Assembly: GCF_003722315.1 (NCBI RefSeq) | Contig: NZ_CP033580.1 | Coordinates: 1,549,001 to 1,613,000 of the forward strand | Reading direction: 5' to 3' | DNA length: 64,000 bases | From: Thermoanaerobacter ethanolicus JW 200 | GTDB lineage: Bacteria > Bacillota > Thermoanaerobacteria > Thermoanaerobacterales > Thermoanaerobacteraceae | Part shown: positions 16,381 to 25,929 of the stretch, one piece after another | How positions within the stretch are numbered: the stretch's first letter is position 1 | Layout: each line of letters begins with the position of its first letter | The notes under the pieces: model-generated | Told to the model about the DNA's origin: nothing | The model's database searches: none | Seen by the model: only the letters and a program-made list of their open reading frames with translations | Made by a program: the position numbers and the translations under genes

Positions 16381-16647
16381 ATGAACAAGATTGCAATGAT
16401 TGCTTTATTAACTTTAAATGTATTTTCTTTTGTTTTAATGGGTATTGATAAATATAAAGCGTTACATAAACTTTGGAGAATAAGTGAAAAGACCTTTTTC
16501 TTTTTAGCACTATTTGGCGGTTCAATAGGCGTATGGCTCGGTATGTATTTTTTTAGACATAAGACAAGACATAAATTATTTACGATAGGAATACCCTTGA
16601 TTATTTTTTGCCAAATTTTATTGTTTTTTTACATAAAAGTTTGGTAA
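16381..16647 (+). CDS. DUF1294 family small membrane protein
   Basis: An 88-residue protein with three hydrophobic segments and the DUF1294 pattern: GIDKYKALHKLWRISEKTF, then GGSIGVWLGMYFFRHKTRH. The family is widespread in bacteria and has no established function. GAGGTGTTATA precedes the ATG. It lies alone between the transporter pseudogene (divergent) and the flavodiiron gene. Confidence 0.8.
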   Translation: MNKIAMIALLTLNVFSFVLMGIDKYKALHKLWRISEKTFFFLALFGGSIGVWLGMYFFRHKTRHKLFTIGIPLIIFCQILLFFYIKVW

Positions 16648-16748
16648 AACAATGCATATAATAAAAACTTGCAAGAAAAACTATTTTTTTTATAAAAGAT
16701 TATTTGCTATAATATAGTTGAGAAATTAACAAATAGGAGGGGACATCG

Positions 16749-17927
16749 ATGAAAGCAATGACTATAAAACCAGGAGTAAGTAAAATTGGCGCAGTACATT
16801 GGGAGAGAAGATTATTCGACTCTTTAATACCCCTGCCAGATGGTACGAGTTATAATGCTTATTTGGTAGAAGGAAAGGATAAAATAGCCCTTTTAGATAC
16901 TGTAGATCCGATGACTTCGGATGTTTTGATAGAACAGTTAAAGGATGTAGAAAAAATTGATTATATAATAGCACATCATGCAGAGCAAGACCATTCGGGA
17001 TGTATTCCTTTAGTCCTTGAGAAATATAAAGAGGCTAAGGTGATATGTACTCCTAAAGCAAAAACTTTTTTAATGGATTTACTTTTAATACCTGAAGACA
17101 AATTTATTACTGTAGAAGACGGTGAAACTTTAGATTTAGGAGGAAAGACGTTAAAATTCATACATGCCCCGTGGGTACATTGGCCAGAAACAATGTTTAC
17201 TTACCTTGTAGAAGATAAAATCCTTTTTACGTGTGACTTTTTAGGTTCCCACCTTGCAACTTCTGAACTTTATGCAACAGATGAGTGCAAAGTGTATGAG
17301 GCAGCAAAAAGATACTATGCAGAAATAATGATGCCTTTTAGAAACTTTATAGAAAAGGACTTAGAAAAAATAAAAGATTTAGATATAGATATAATTGCTC
17401 CCAGTCATGGTCCTGTGTACAATAACCCTAAATTTATCTTAGATGCTTACAATGAATGGGTTTATGCAAAACCTAAAAATATAGTCGTAATACCTTATGC
17501 TACCATGCACGGCAGTGTGAAAAAAATGGTGGAATACCTACAGACTGCTCTTGTGGCAAAGGGCGTCATTGTAAAGCCTTTTGATTTGTCTGTTACAGAT
17601 ATAGGTGAATTGGCTATGGCATTAGTGGATGCTACTACAATAGTTATAGGTACTCCAACAGTACTTACAGGTGCTCATCCAATGGTGGTTTATGCTACTT
17701 ATTTGGCCAATGCTTTAAAGCCGAAGACAAAGTTTGTTTCAATTATAGGCTCTTATAATTGGGGTAGCAGGGCACAAGATCAGCTTTCTCAAATGATTAC
17801 CAATTTAAAAGTAGAGGTTATTTCACCAGTTTTCATAAAAGGATTCCCAAAAGAAGAAGACTTTAAGGCTCTTGATAAGTTAGCCGAAGAAATAGTGAAA
17901 AAACATGAAGAGGCTGGAATTTTATAA
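16749..17927 (+). CDS. fprA: FprA-type flavodiiron protein
   Basis: A 392-residue enzyme that reduces O2 to water or NO to N2O and so protects anaerobes. The N-terminal metallo-beta-lactamase-like domain carries the di-iron ligands in HHAEQDHSG (residues about 75-85), HAPWVHWPET and PSHGPVY. A C-terminal flavodoxin domain (from about residue 250) has the FMN loops YATMHGSVKKM and GTPTVLTGAHP. There is no fused rubredoxin, so a separate electron donor is needed. GGAGGGGACATCG precedes the ATG, and a strong terminator follows. Confidence 0.93.
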   Translation: MKAMTIKPGVSKIGAVHWERRLFDSLIPLPDGTSYNAYLVEGKDKIALLDTVDPMTSDVLIEQLKDVEKIDYIIAHHAEQDHSGCIPLVLEKYKEAKVICTPKAKTFLMDLLLIPEDKFITVEDGETLDLGGKTLKFIHAPWVHWPETMFTYLVEDKILFTCDFLGSHLATSELYATDECKVYEAAKRYYAEIMMPFRNFIEKDLEKIKDLDIDIIAPSHGPVYNNPKFILDAYNEWVYAKPKNIVVIPYATMHGSVKKMVEYLQTALVAKGVIVKPFDLSVTDIGELAMALVDATTIVIGTPTVLTGAHPMVVYATYLANALKPKTKFVSIIGSYNWGSRAQDQLSQMITNLKVEVISPVFIKGFPKEEDFKALDKLAEEIVKKHEEAGIL

Positions 17928-17931
17928 TTTA

Positions 17932-17964
17932 AAAGCACTCGTGATTAGTGCGAGTGCTTTTTTA
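17932..17964. terminator. bidirectional terminator between fprA and arsC
   Basis: AAAGCACTCG and CGAGTGCTTT form ten perfect pairs around a nine-base loop and are followed by a T run. The minus-strand arsC stop codon lies within it. Confidence 0.85.
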
Positions 17965-18382
17965 TGTCTTCTATCAAATTTTTTACATTTTCTTTGATTA
18001 TATCTCTTATTTCACGAAATTTATTTAAAACTTCTTCTTCTGTGCCTGTTGCTCTTGCAGGGTCTTCTAAGTCCCAATGGAGGCTTTTTATTGAAGGAGG
18101 CAAAGCAGGACATTTATCTCTTGCATCACCACATAAAGTTATCACATAATCTGCTTTAAAAAGGATATTTTCATCCAATAAATCGGAAGTTTGATTGCTT
18201 ATGTCAATTCCTATTTCCTTCATAACTTGTACAGCTTTTGGGTTTAAACCGTGAGCTTCTACACCACCACTATATACTTCAAAATCATCTTTTCCATAAT
18301 ATTTGCCAAAACCTTCTGCCATTTGACTTCTACAGGAATTGCCAGTACATATAAAATACAAAATTTTTTTATTTTTTGACAC
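17945..18382 (-). CDS. arsC: thioredoxin-coupled arsenate reductase (low-MW phosphatase fold)
   Basis: A protein of about 145 residues with the phosphatase loop [13 protein letters not shown] and the redox pair in [14 protein letters not shown]. The three cysteines match the Staphylococcus/Bacillus ArsC mechanism that reduces arsenate to arsenite with thioredoxin. A GTG at 18382 (MSKNKKIL) is preferred because AAAGGGGG sits eight bases before it; a longer frame would include that ribosome site. No arsB or arsR lies beside it, so a general phosphatase role cannot be excluded. Confidence 0.88.
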   Translation of the reverse strand: MSKNKKILYFICTGNSCRSQMAEGFGKYYGKDDFEVYSGGVEAHGLNPKAVQVMKEIGIDISNQTSDLLDENILFKADYVITLCGDARDKCPALPPSIKSLHWDLEDPARATGTEEEVLNKFREIRDIIKENVKNLIEDIKKHSH

Positions 18383-18505
18383 GTAACATCCCCCTTTTTG
18401 TTTATTCACAAATTATTATAAATGATTGTAGATTATAAAACAATCCGCTTTTTGTTAAGAATATGTTAAATTCTTTTGAGTAAAATAAAGTAGAGGTGAT
18501 GTTTA

Positions 18506-18814
18506 ATGTTGAATTATCCATACGGGCAAAATTCCATAGCGCCTGGTATAATTGTTACACCAGACAATGGAAATGCAAATTTAAAAGTACCTACAGATAC
18601 ATTTAGTATATATGTAAATGGGAAATATGTGGGAGAAAAAATCCTTATTGCACAAGGAGATTTAGGGGAAAACTCTGTAAAAGAGTACCTTATGAATCAA
18701 GGTTTTACGGATTTTAGTTATACAATTGATGGAAAAAATATTTATATAGACACCTATGAAGAAAATGCTAAAAATATGATAAATTATTTAAAAGTGTATT
18801 TAAGAATAAGGTAA
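18506..18814 (+). CDS. hypothetical protein
   Basis: A 102-residue protein that I do not recognise. It starts MLNYPYGQNSIAPGII and has no signal peptide or membrane segment. The pattern FSIYVNGKYVGEKILIAQGD followed by VKEYLMNQGF and TIDGKNIYID suggests a small alpha/beta fold. GAGGTGATGTTTA before the ATG and a terminator directly after the stop support it as a real single-gene unit. Confidence 0.65.
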   Translation: MLNYPYGQNSIAPGIIVTPDNGNANLKVPTDTFSIYVNGKYVGEKILIAQGDLGENSVKEYLMNQGFTDFSYTIDGKNIYIDTYEENAKNMINYLKVYLRIR

Positions 18815-18840
18815 AAGGGACTAAAATAGGTCCCTTTTTA
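18813..18840 (+). terminator. terminator after the 18506 gene
   Basis: AAAAGGGAC and GTCCCTTTT arms with a T run, overlapping the stop codon. A second weaker hairpin (GCAGGG/CCTTGC then T run) lies at about 18895-18917. Confidence 0.8.
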
Positions 18841-19031
18841 AAATTTGTTATATTGCAGATAAAAACAAGGGAAAATAATAGTGTAAAGGTATTAAGCAGG
18901 GTTTTTCCTTGCTTTTTAAATGAAAGCATGTGATTTTCGTCATTTAAATTTTTAAAATGTGTGATATAATTATATAACACCCTCAAGTAAAAAATATTAT
19001 ACAACAATAATTATTATTAAGGAGGATTTAT

Positions 19032-19928
19032 ATGAAGGTAGGTTTAATTGGATTAGGACGAATGGGATTTAATCTTGCTTTAAATATGAGAGACCATGGG
19101 CATGAGGTAGTGGCATATAACAGGTCACCTGAGAAAATAAAGGAGGCTGAAAAGGAAGGAATAAAAGGAGCTTATACAATTGAAGATTTAGTAAAAAAAC
19201 TTGAAAGGAGAAGAATAATATGGCTTATGGTACCTGCAGGAGACCCTGTTGACGAAATGATAGAAAAATTAGTTCCCTTGCTTGAAGAACATGACATCAT
19301 AATAGACGGCGGCAATTCCTACTATAAAGATACTTTAAGAAGGTATGAGATGCTTAAAGAAAAAGAAATTGATTTTGTAGATGTAGGCACAAGTGGAGGA
19401 ATTGAAGGAGCAAGACATGGGGCTTGCACCATGATAGGAGCAGAAAATGAGGTCTTTAAATATATTGAACCTCTAATTAGGGATATAAGTGCGGAAAACG
19501 GTTATTTACATACAGGCAAAAACGGCTCAGGACATTTTGCAAAAATGGTTCACAACGGCATAGAATACGGAATGATGCAAGCTATAGGAGAAGGGTTTGA
19601 GGTTTTAGAGAAAAGTCAGTTTGATTTTGATTTAAAAGAAGTGGCCAGGGTTTGGAGTCATGGGTCAGTGATTCGCGGATGGCTTATGGAGCTTATGGAA
19701 AAAGCTTTTGAAAAAGACCCTAAATTGTCTGGGATAAAAGGAGTAATGCACTCTTCTGGAGAAGGACTCTGGACGGTAGAAGAAGCTTTAAACCTCAAAG
19801 TGCCAGTGCCTGTAATTGCACAGTCTTTATTTATGAGATATCGTTCAGAGCAAGAAGATACATTTGCAGGAAAGGTTGTAGCTGCTTTGAGAAATGAGTT
19901 TGGAGGACATGCGGTGGAAAAGAATTAA
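19032..19928 (+). CDS. gnd: 6-phosphogluconate dehydrogenase, short (YqeC/GntZ) type
   Basis: A 298-residue enzyme that oxidatively decarboxylates 6-phosphogluconate to ribulose 5-phosphate. The N-terminal Rossmann motif is GLIGLGRMGFNLALNM; DGGNSYYKD, VGTSGGIEGARHG (substrate binding) and HFAKMVHNGIEYGMMQ (catalytic Lys) follow. It lacks the long C-terminal half of the 470-residue enzymes, as the NAD-preferring short class does. AAGGAGG precedes the ATG. zwf begins 13 bases downstream, so two oxidative pentose-phosphate enzymes share an operon. Confidence 0.93.
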   Translation: MKVGLIGLGRMGFNLALNMRDHGHEVVAYNRSPEKIKEAEKEGIKGAYTIEDLVKKLERRRIIWLMVPAGDPVDEMIEKLVPLLEEHDIIIDGGNSYYKDTLRRYEMLKEKEIDFVDVGTSGGIEGARHGACTMIGAENEVFKYIEPLIRDISAENGYLHTGKNGSGHFAKMVHNGIEYGMMQAIGEGFEVLEKSQFDFDLKEVARVWSHGSVIRGWLMELMEKAFEKDPKLSGIKGVMHSSGEGLWTVEEALNLKVPVPVIAQSLFMRYRSEQEDTFAGKVVAALRNEFGGHAVEKN

Positions 19929-19941
19929 TAGAGGTGGTTTT

Positions 19942-21399
19942 ATGGTTAAAAATAATATATCTAATATAATGGTTATATTTGGCGGGACAGGGGATTTGAC
20001 TCACAGAAAACTTATGCCTGCTTTGTACAATTTGAAATACCAAAAAATTCTTCCTGAAAATTTTGCTGTTGTATCCATAGGAAGAAGAGACAAAACAGAG
20101 GAACAATATAGGAAGGAAGTATTAGAGTCCGTTAAAAATTATTCGAGATTTGACATTGATGAAAAAGTTTGGCAAGATTTAAGTGAAAGGATATATTATA
20201 AGAGATTTGACTTTGTATATGATAATGGCTATATGGAATTAAGTTCTTTTTTAAAAGAACTTGATGAAAAATACAATACAAAGGGCAATAGGGTATACTA
20301 TCTTGCAGTAGCTCCAGAATATTTCGGTATAATTGTTGAAAAACTCTATAGGCATGGTATGGTAAATAATGAGACTTCCTGGCAAAGGGTGGTCATAGAA
20401 AAACCTTTTGGAGAAGATTTGGAATCGGCACGGAAATTAAATAAAATAATAACTGATGTTTTCACGGAAAGGAATACCTACAGGATAGACCATTATCTGG
20501 GAAAAGAGATGCTTCAGAACATAATGATAATTAGATTTGCTAATGTATTTTTTGAACCTGTGTGGAACAGAAGGTATATTGATAATGTTCAGATTTCTTC
20601 AAATGAAATAGTCGGAATAGAAAATCGCGGTGGATATTATGAAAAAGCCGGGGCGTTACGAGATATGGTACAAAATCACATGCTTCAACTTCTAACTTTA
20701 ACGGCAATGGAACCGCCTGTAAACCTCGATACAGAATCTATAAGAGACGAGAAGGTAAAAGTTCTGAAGTCTTTGGAGATATTTACTCCAGAGGCTGTTG
20801 AGAAAAATGTTGTGAGAGGGCAGTATGCAGGATATAGACAAGAAGACAAAGTTTCCTCTACTTCTAATACAGAGACATTTGTAGCTTTGAAAGTGCATGT
20901 AGAAAATTTTCGCTGGGCAGGAGTCCCTTTCTACATTCGCACAGGCAAAAGAATGCCGGAAAAGTCTACACAAATTGTAATACAGTTCAAACCGTTGCCA
21001 GGAATCTTGTATTTTAAAGAATATAAAAATTTATTGCCAAATTTATTAGTTATAAAAATTCAACCTGAGGAAGGTGTAAAGCTTCAATTTAATGCAAAAG
21101 TCCCTGGGGCAGGAGATATCACCATACAACCTGTAGATATGGATTTTTGTCAAAATTGCCAGATTTCAAATAATTCTCCAGAAGCTTATGAAAGACTTCT
21201 TTACGATGTCATGAGAGGAGATTCTACTTTATTTACGCGATGGGATGAGGTAGAATATTCTTGGAAGTTTGTAGATGCTATTGCTGAAGCATGGAAAGAC
21301 AAAACGCCTGACTTTCCTAATTATCAGCCAGGGACCTGGGGACCTAAAGAAGCAAATGAGCTGTTACTAAGGGACAATAGAATGTGGTGGAATGTATAA
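19942..21399 (+). CDS. zwf: glucose-6-phosphate 1-dehydrogenase
   Basis: A 485-residue enzyme that makes 6-phosphogluconolactone and NADPH. The coenzyme motif is FGGTGDLTHRKLMPAL, the active-site peptide is RIDHYLGKEM with catalytic His, and EKPFGEDL binds substrate. The ATG at 19942 has GAGGTGGTTTT before it; a longer frame would overlap gnd and is rejected. It sits behind gnd; no lactonase gene is nearby. Confidence 0.94.
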   Translation: MVKNNISNIMVIFGGTGDLTHRKLMPALYNLKYQKILPENFAVVSIGRRDKTEEQYRKEVLESVKNYSRFDIDEKVWQDLSERIYYKRFDFVYDNGYMELSSFLKELDEKYNTKGNRVYYLAVAPEYFGIIVEKLYRHGMVNNETSWQRVVIEKPFGEDLESARKLNKIITDVFTERNTYRIDHYLGKEMLQNIMIIRFANVFFEPVWNRRYIDNVQISSNEIVGIENRGGYYEKAGALRDMVQNHMLQLLTLTAMEPPVNLDTESIRDEKVKVLKSLEIFTPEAVEKNVVRGQYAGYRQEDKVSSTSNTETFVALKVHVENFRWAGVPFYIRTGKRMPEKSTQIVIQFKPLPGILYFKEYKNLLPNLLVIKIQPEEGVKLQFNAKVPGAGDITIQPVDMDFCQNCQISNNSPEAYERLLYDVMRGDSTLFTRWDEVEYSWKFVDAIAEAWKDKTPDFPNYQPGTWGPKEANELLLRDNRMWWNV

Positions 21400-21417
21400 A
21401 AGAAGGGGGTAAATTAA

Positions 21418-22035
21418 ATGAAAATATACGATATTTCAATGGAAATTCACGAAAATATGACTGTTTACAAAAATAAAGAAGAGAAAAGGCCTAAACATAC
21501 TATTACTGTTGATAGTGGCGATGTGAGAGAGTCCCGCATTAGCATGGACATGCATACAGGAGCGCATATTGATGCTCCTCTACACATGATTAGGGGAGGA
21601 GATACAGTAGAAAATATAGACCTCAATAAGGTTATAACTAAATGTAAAGTATTTGACTTTACAAATATATCTGATAAAATAACATCGGAAGACCTTGCAA
21701 GTAAAGACATTCAAAAAGGAGATTTTATAATATTTAAAACAAGAAATTCTTTTAGAGAGGATTTCGATTTTGAATTTGTCTATTTAGATAAAAGCGGTGC
21801 CCAGTTTTTAAAAGAAAAAGGTGTAATTGGTGTAGGTATTGATGCATTAGGAATTGAGAGAAATCAGCCGGAGCATGAAACTCACAAGATTCTTTTAGGA
21901 GCAGGTATAGTTATTCTTGAGGGACTACGGTTAAAAGATGTAGAAGAAGGAGAATATTTTTTATATGCTGCGCCTTTAAAAATTAGAGGTGCCGAAGCCT
22001 CCCCTACAAGAGCCGTTTTGATAAAGGAAGAGTAA
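21418..22035 (+). CDS. cyclase-family (KynB-like) metal hydrolase
   Basis: A 205-residue protein of the cyclase / kynurenine formamidase family. The metal-binding motif reads HTGAHIDAPLHM (HxGxHxDxPxH) and the C-terminal LEGLRLKDVEEGEYFLYAAPLKI is typical. Members hydrolyse formylkynurenine or cyclise small acids, but many are uncharacterised and no tryptophan-degradation genes are near. AGAAGGGGGTAAATTAA precedes the ATG, 18 bases after zwf, so it may ride on the pentose-phosphate transcript. Confidence 0.83.
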   Translation: MKIYDISMEIHENMTVYKNKEEKRPKHTITVDSGDVRESRISMDMHTGAHIDAPLHMIRGGDTVENIDLNKVITKCKVFDFTNISDKITSEDLASKDIQKGDFIIFKTRNSFREDFDFEFVYLDKSGAQFLKEKGVIGVGIDALGIERNQPEHETHKILLGAGIVILEGLRLKDVEEGEYFLYAAPLKIRGAEASPTRAVLIKEE

Positions 22036-22041
22036 AAAATC

Positions 22042-22281
22042 ATGAAGTTAAAATGGTCTAAGGGCAAAAATTTTGTTTTTGGAAAAATCTCATATGATGA
22101 AGAAAATACAGATGAATATATAGAGCTTTTATTTGAAAAATTCGGCAAAGAATTTTTTGAAGAAGTATATTTAGAGTATCAAAAAGGTACGACTATTGAC
22201 GTAGCTTTTAAAGAGGTGCTAATCAAGCATAATAAGCTAAAACCCTTAAATATAAAAAAATTGAAAATAAAAAAGCAATAA
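22042..22281 (+). CDS. small hypothetical protein
   Basis: 79 residues, highly charged, ending in the lysine-rich KPLNIKKLKIKKQ. No domain is recognised. It starts six bases after the cyclase-family gene with a weak GGAAG ribosome site, so translational coupling is likely. The composition resembles neighbouring genes. A hairpin (GCAATA/TATTGC around AGTCAG/CTGGCT) overlaps its stop and probably ends the operon. Confidence 0.55.
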   Translation: MKLKWSKGKNFVFGKISYDEENTDEYIELLFEKFGKEFFEEVYLEYQKGTTIDVAFKEVLIKHNKLKPLNIKKLKIKKQ

Positions 22282-22371
22282 GTCAGATTTACTGGCTTGT
22301 TGTTCTATTGCATTTTTATAGGGCTAAAGGTACAATATAGTTAAGAAAACTTTTACGTAAGGGGATTTTGT

Positions 22372-23040
22372 ATGAGAGAATACAGTGTATTTGATATTAT
22401 GGGGCCTGTGATGATTGGACCCAGCAGTTCTCATACAGCAGGGGCCGCAAGGCTTGCGAAAATTGCTCGAGAAATTGTGGAAGAGGATATATCAGAAGTG
22501 GAATTTGTATTGTATGAATCTTTTGCCCGTACATATAGGGGACATGGTACGGATAAGGCTCTTGTGGCAGGGATATTAGGTTTTGACCCAGATGATGAGA
22601 AACTGCCTCATTCTTTTGAAATAGCAAGACAGCAAGGGATAAAGTTTAAATTTACTGAAAGTGACGAAGAATCACCACATCCCAATACTGTAAAAATGAT
22701 AATAACAGGTAAAAGTGGACAGAAAAACAGCATTTTAGGATGTTCTATTGGTGGAGGAAATGTGCTTTTAAAAGAGATAAATGGCATAGAGGTAGAGTTT
22801 ACTGGTGAATATGAAACGTTGATTACAAATCACATAGATAGACCAGGGATAGTGGCAAATGTCACTAAAATTTTTGCAGATTACAAAATAAATATAGCTT
22901 TTATGAGAGTGTACAGGCATTCAAAAGGTGACAAAGCTATTATGGTCATAGAATCAGACCAAAAAATACCTGATGCTGCAAAAGAAACCATAAAAAACAT
23001 TGATGGAATTTTAAATGCCATAATAATAAATCCTATGTAA
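22372..23040 (+). CDS. sdaAB: L-serine dehydratase, beta subunit
   Basis: A 222-residue beta chain of the iron-sulfur L-serine dehydratase, which deaminates serine to pyruvate. The N-terminal GPVMIGPSSSHTAGAARLA is the family signature. An ACT domain occupies about residues 148-222 (TNHIDRPGIVANVTKIFADY) and may sense an amino acid. AAGGGGATTTTGT precedes the ATG. The alpha subunit follows 12 bases later. Confidence 0.94.
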   Translation: MREYSVFDIMGPVMIGPSSSHTAGAARLAKIAREIVEEDISEVEFVLYESFARTYRGHGTDKALVAGILGFDPDDEKLPHSFEIARQQGIKFKFTESDEESPHPNTVKMIITGKSGQKNSILGCSIGGGNVLLKEINGIEVEFTGEYETLITNHIDRPGIVANVTKIFADYKINIAFMRVYRHSKGDKAIMVIESDQKIPDAAKETIKNIDGILNAIIINPM

Positions 23041-23052
23041 TGGAGGTATAAA

Positions 23053-23946
23053 ATGTATCAATTTAATCATGGTTATGAACTATTAGAACTTACAAAAAAA
23101 TTTAACTTACCAATATCGCAAATTGTGGTGCTAGCGGAGCAAGAAAAGACAGGAGAAGGCCTTGATACAATTTTTCAAAAGATGAGAAATAACCTCAAAG
23201 TAATGAAAGAAGCTATTAATAAAGGTTTAAATGAAGATTTAAAATCAGTAAGTGGTTTATCAGGTGGAGATGCAAAAAAACTATATGAAAGAATAATCAT
23301 TGGCAATACTCTTTCTTGTGAAACAATGGCAAAAGCTGCTGCTTCTGCTCTTGCAGTGACAGAAGTAAATGCTTCTATGGGTAAAATTGTTGCTGCTCCT
23401 ACTGCAGGTTCCAGTGGAGTTATTCCGGGAGCTCTTATTACAGTGGCGAGAAAATTTGGCAAAAGTGATGATGATATGACAAGAGCTCTTTTCACTGCTA
23501 CCGGCATAGGTATTATAATAGCTAAAAATGCTACTTTATCTGGAGCTGAGGGGGGATGTCAAGCAGAAGTAGGTTCTGCTTCAGCGATGGCTGCAGCAGC
23601 TTTAGTAGAACTTATGGGGGGAACACCAGAACAGTGTTTGACGGCAGCTTCTTTTGCTATAATGAATTTGCTAGGGCTTGTATGCGACCCAGTTGCAGGG
23701 TTGGTAGAAATCCCTTGTGAAAAGAGAAATGCCCTTGGGGCGCTTAATGCTATGATATGCGCTGATTTTGCAATAGCAGGAATGGACAGTGTCATACCCT
23801 TTGACGAAGTGGTAGAAGCTATGTATAAAGTAGGGAAAGCTATACCTTACGCTTTAAGGGAAACTGCAGAAGGGGGACTTGCAAAGACTCCTACAGGGAT
23901 AAGGCTTAAGAAAGAGATATTTGAAAAAGTTGAACGGGGGGATTAA
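23053..23946 (+). CDS. sdaAA: L-serine dehydratase, alpha subunit
   Basis: A 297-residue catalytic chain that holds the [4Fe-4S] cluster. The glycine/alanine-rich core KIVAAPTAGSSGVIPGAL and the cysteines in GAEGGCQAEVGSA, EQCLTAASF and LVCDPVAGLVEIPCEKRN provide the likely cluster ligands. TGGAGGTATAAA precedes the ATG. It pairs with sdaAB and overlaps the start region of pepF, so the three form one transcription unit. Confidence 0.94.
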   Translation: MYQFNHGYELLELTKKFNLPISQIVVLAEQEKTGEGLDTIFQKMRNNLKVMKEAINKGLNEDLKSVSGLSGGDAKKLYERIIIGNTLSCETMAKAAASALAVTEVNASMGKIVAAPTAGSSGVIPGALITVARKFGKSDDDMTRALFTATGIGIIIAKNATLSGAEGGCQAEVGSASAMAAAALVELMGGTPEQCLTAASFAIMNLLGLVCDPVAGLVEIPCEKRNALGALNAMICADFAIAGMDSVIPFDEVVEAMYKVGKAIPYALRETAEGGLAKTPTGIRLKKEIFEKVERGD

Positions 23947-23947
23947 A

Positions 23948-25738
23948 GTGGAGGTTTTAAAAGATAGAAGCGAAATTGAAGATAAGTATAAATGGCGACT
24001 TGAAGATATATATGAAAATGAGAATTTGTGGGAAGAAGACTATAACAAGACTAAAGAGCTTTTAAAAGAGATTGTAAAGTTTAAAGGCAAAATTAACACT
24101 TCAAGAAATTTATTAGAGGTACTAAAACTTAATGACCAAATTGGGATGACAGCCAGCAAAATTTTTGCCTATGCCCGTATGAGAAGAGACGAAGATAATA
24201 CTAATCCCAAATATCAAGCTTTGACTGACAAGGCCATGAGACTCAATGTTGAAGTTATGAGTGCTACTTCTTTTATAGCTCCAGAGATTTTATCCATTGA
24301 TACACAAAAATTAATGGAAATGATAGAAGAATTAGAAGAATTAAAGATTTATAAGCAATATCTTGAAGATTTAATCAGGTTTAAACCTCATGTACTTTCA
24401 TCGGAAGAAGAAAAAATATTAGCAGAAGCAGAAACATTGGCAGAATCTGTTTCAAATGTATATACTATGTTGAATAATGCTGACATGAGATTCCCCACTA
24501 TTAAAGATGAAGAAGGCAAAGAAGTAGAAGTGACTCATGGCAATTTTGTACGCTTCATGCAGAGTAAAGACAGAAACGTCAGAAAAGCCGCATTTAACGC
24601 CATGTATGACACATACAAAAAATTTATAAATACTTTTGCTTCTACAATGGCGGGGAATGTAAAGAAAGATATTTTCTACGCTAAAACACGGAAATACAAT
24701 TCTTCTTTGGAAGCTTCACTTTTTGAAGACAATGTTAGTGTAGAAGTTTACAACAATCTTATAGAGACAGTACATAGTAGACTTGATGTATTACATAGAT
24801 ATGTGAGGCTTAAAAAGAAGCTTTTAGGTTTAGATGAGCTTCACATGTATGACTTGTATGTGCCCTTGATACAGGAATATGATAAGAAATTTACATATGA
24901 AGAAGCAATTAACCTCGTGCTAGAAGGACTACAACCGTTAGGAGATGAATACATAAATTTACTAAGGAAAGGATTTAATTCTCGTTGGGTGGACGTATAT
25001 GAAAATCGAGGAAAAACTTCTGGAGCTTATTCATGGGGAACTTATGGCACTCACCCTTATGTACTTTTAAACTATCAGGGCAAATTAAATGATGTATTTA
25101 CAATTGCCCATGAAATGGGACATTCTTTGCATACCTATTACTCAAATGCGACCCAGCCCTATGTGTATGCAGGTTATAAGATTTTTGTGGCAGAAGTAGC
25201 TTCTACTTGCAATGAAGCTATACTTATGAATTATCTTTTAAAAAATTCTAAAGATGAAAAAGAAAAACTTTATCTTTTGAACCACTTCTTTGAGGAATTT
25301 AGAGGGACAGTCTATCGGCAAGTTATGTTTGCTGAGTTTGAAAAACTCATACACGAAATGGCAGAGAGAGGAGAACCTCTTACAGCGGAAGTGTTAAACA
25401 AAAAATATTATGAATTAAATAAGCTCTACTATGGAGATGACATAGTGGTAGATGAAGGAATAAGCTATGAGTGGGCGAGAATCCCACATTTTTATAGAAA
25501 TTTCTATGTTTATAAATATGCTACTGGATTTTCTGCGGCAATAGCTATTTCTCAGATGATATTAAATGAGGGGGAAAAAGCTGTAGAAAGGTATAAGGAG
25601 TTTTTAAAGAGCGGGAGCTCTGATTATCCCTTAAACCTTTTAAAGAAGGCAGGAGTGGATTTAACTACTCCAAAACCAGTAAATGAAGCTTTGGATGTTT
25701 TTGAAAAATTGCTTGATGAGTTTGAAAAAATGCTATAA
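23948..25738 (+). CDS. pepF: oligoendopeptidase F (M3 family)
   Basis: A zinc peptidase of 596 residues that degrades short peptides in the cytoplasm. The HEXXH site is TIAHEMGHSLHTYY near residue 390, with the third ligand in VAEVASTCNEA. The start is the GTG at 23948, one base after the sdaAA stop, with GGGGGGATTAAA before it. Beginning earlier would overlap sdaAA. The length matches PepF (about 600). Confidence 0.92.
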   Translation: MEVLKDRSEIEDKYKWRLEDIYENENLWEEDYNKTKELLKEIVKFKGKINTSRNLLEVLKLNDQIGMTASKIFAYARMRRDEDNTNPKYQALTDKAMRLNVEVMSATSFIAPEILSIDTQKLMEMIEELEELKIYKQYLEDLIRFKPHVLSSEEEKILAEAETLAESVSNVYTMLNNADMRFPTIKDEEGKEVEVTHGNFVRFMQSKDRNVRKAAFNAMYDTYKKFINTFASTMAGNVKKDIFYAKTRKYNSSLEASLFEDNVSVEVYNNLIETVHSRLDVLHRYVRLKKKLLGLDELHMYDLYVPLIQEYDKKFTYEEAINLVLEGLQPLGDEYINLLRKGFNSRWVDVYENRGKTSGAYSWGTYGTHPYVLLNYQGKLNDVFTIAHEMGHSLHTYYSNATQPYVYAGYKIFVAEVASTCNEAILMNYLLKNSKDEKEKLYLLNHFFEEFRGTVYRQVMFAEFEKLIHEMAERGEPLTAEVLNKKYYELNKLYYGDDIVVDEGISYEWARIPHFYRNFYVYKYATGFSAAIAISQMILNEGEKAVERYKEFLKSGSSDYPLNLLKKAGVDLTTPKPVNEALDVFEKLLDEFEKML

Positions 25739-25747
25739 TGAATCAAG

Positions 25748-25776
25748 AGGGCAGTAAAAGAGACTGTCCTTTTTTG
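25748..25776 (+). terminator. terminator after pepF
   Basis: AGGGCAGT and ACTGTCCT arms (one G-T pair), then six T. Confidence 0.75.
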
Positions 25777-25790
25777 TTTTTTAATAATCA

Positions 25791-25853
25791 GTAGAACCAG
25801 AATTTGAAGACATGTACCTCTATTATTTTGATAAAGAGCCAGAGGAGGTTTAA
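25791..25853 (+). pseudogene. short coding remnant, possibly the C-terminal end of an ABC transporter ATPase
   Basis: Twenty codons and a stop read VEPEFEDMYLYYFDKEPEEV. A stop lies two codons upstream and there is no start. The pattern resembles the last residues of ABC-2 type transporter ATP-binding subunits. It suggests a deletion removed the rest of the gene. The assignment is weak because it is so short. Confidence 0.3.
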
Positions 25854-25929
25854 AAACTGCTTACTTTTATCTATTTAATGTTGTATAATAATAAAGTAAA
25901 CAATTTTTCCAAACAAAAGTTCAAACACT

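Noticed and set aside
23175-23507. Minus-strand frame opposite sdaAA
   Set aside because: Antisense shadow of a conserved enzyme, rich in Ala/Ser from the complementary codon pattern.
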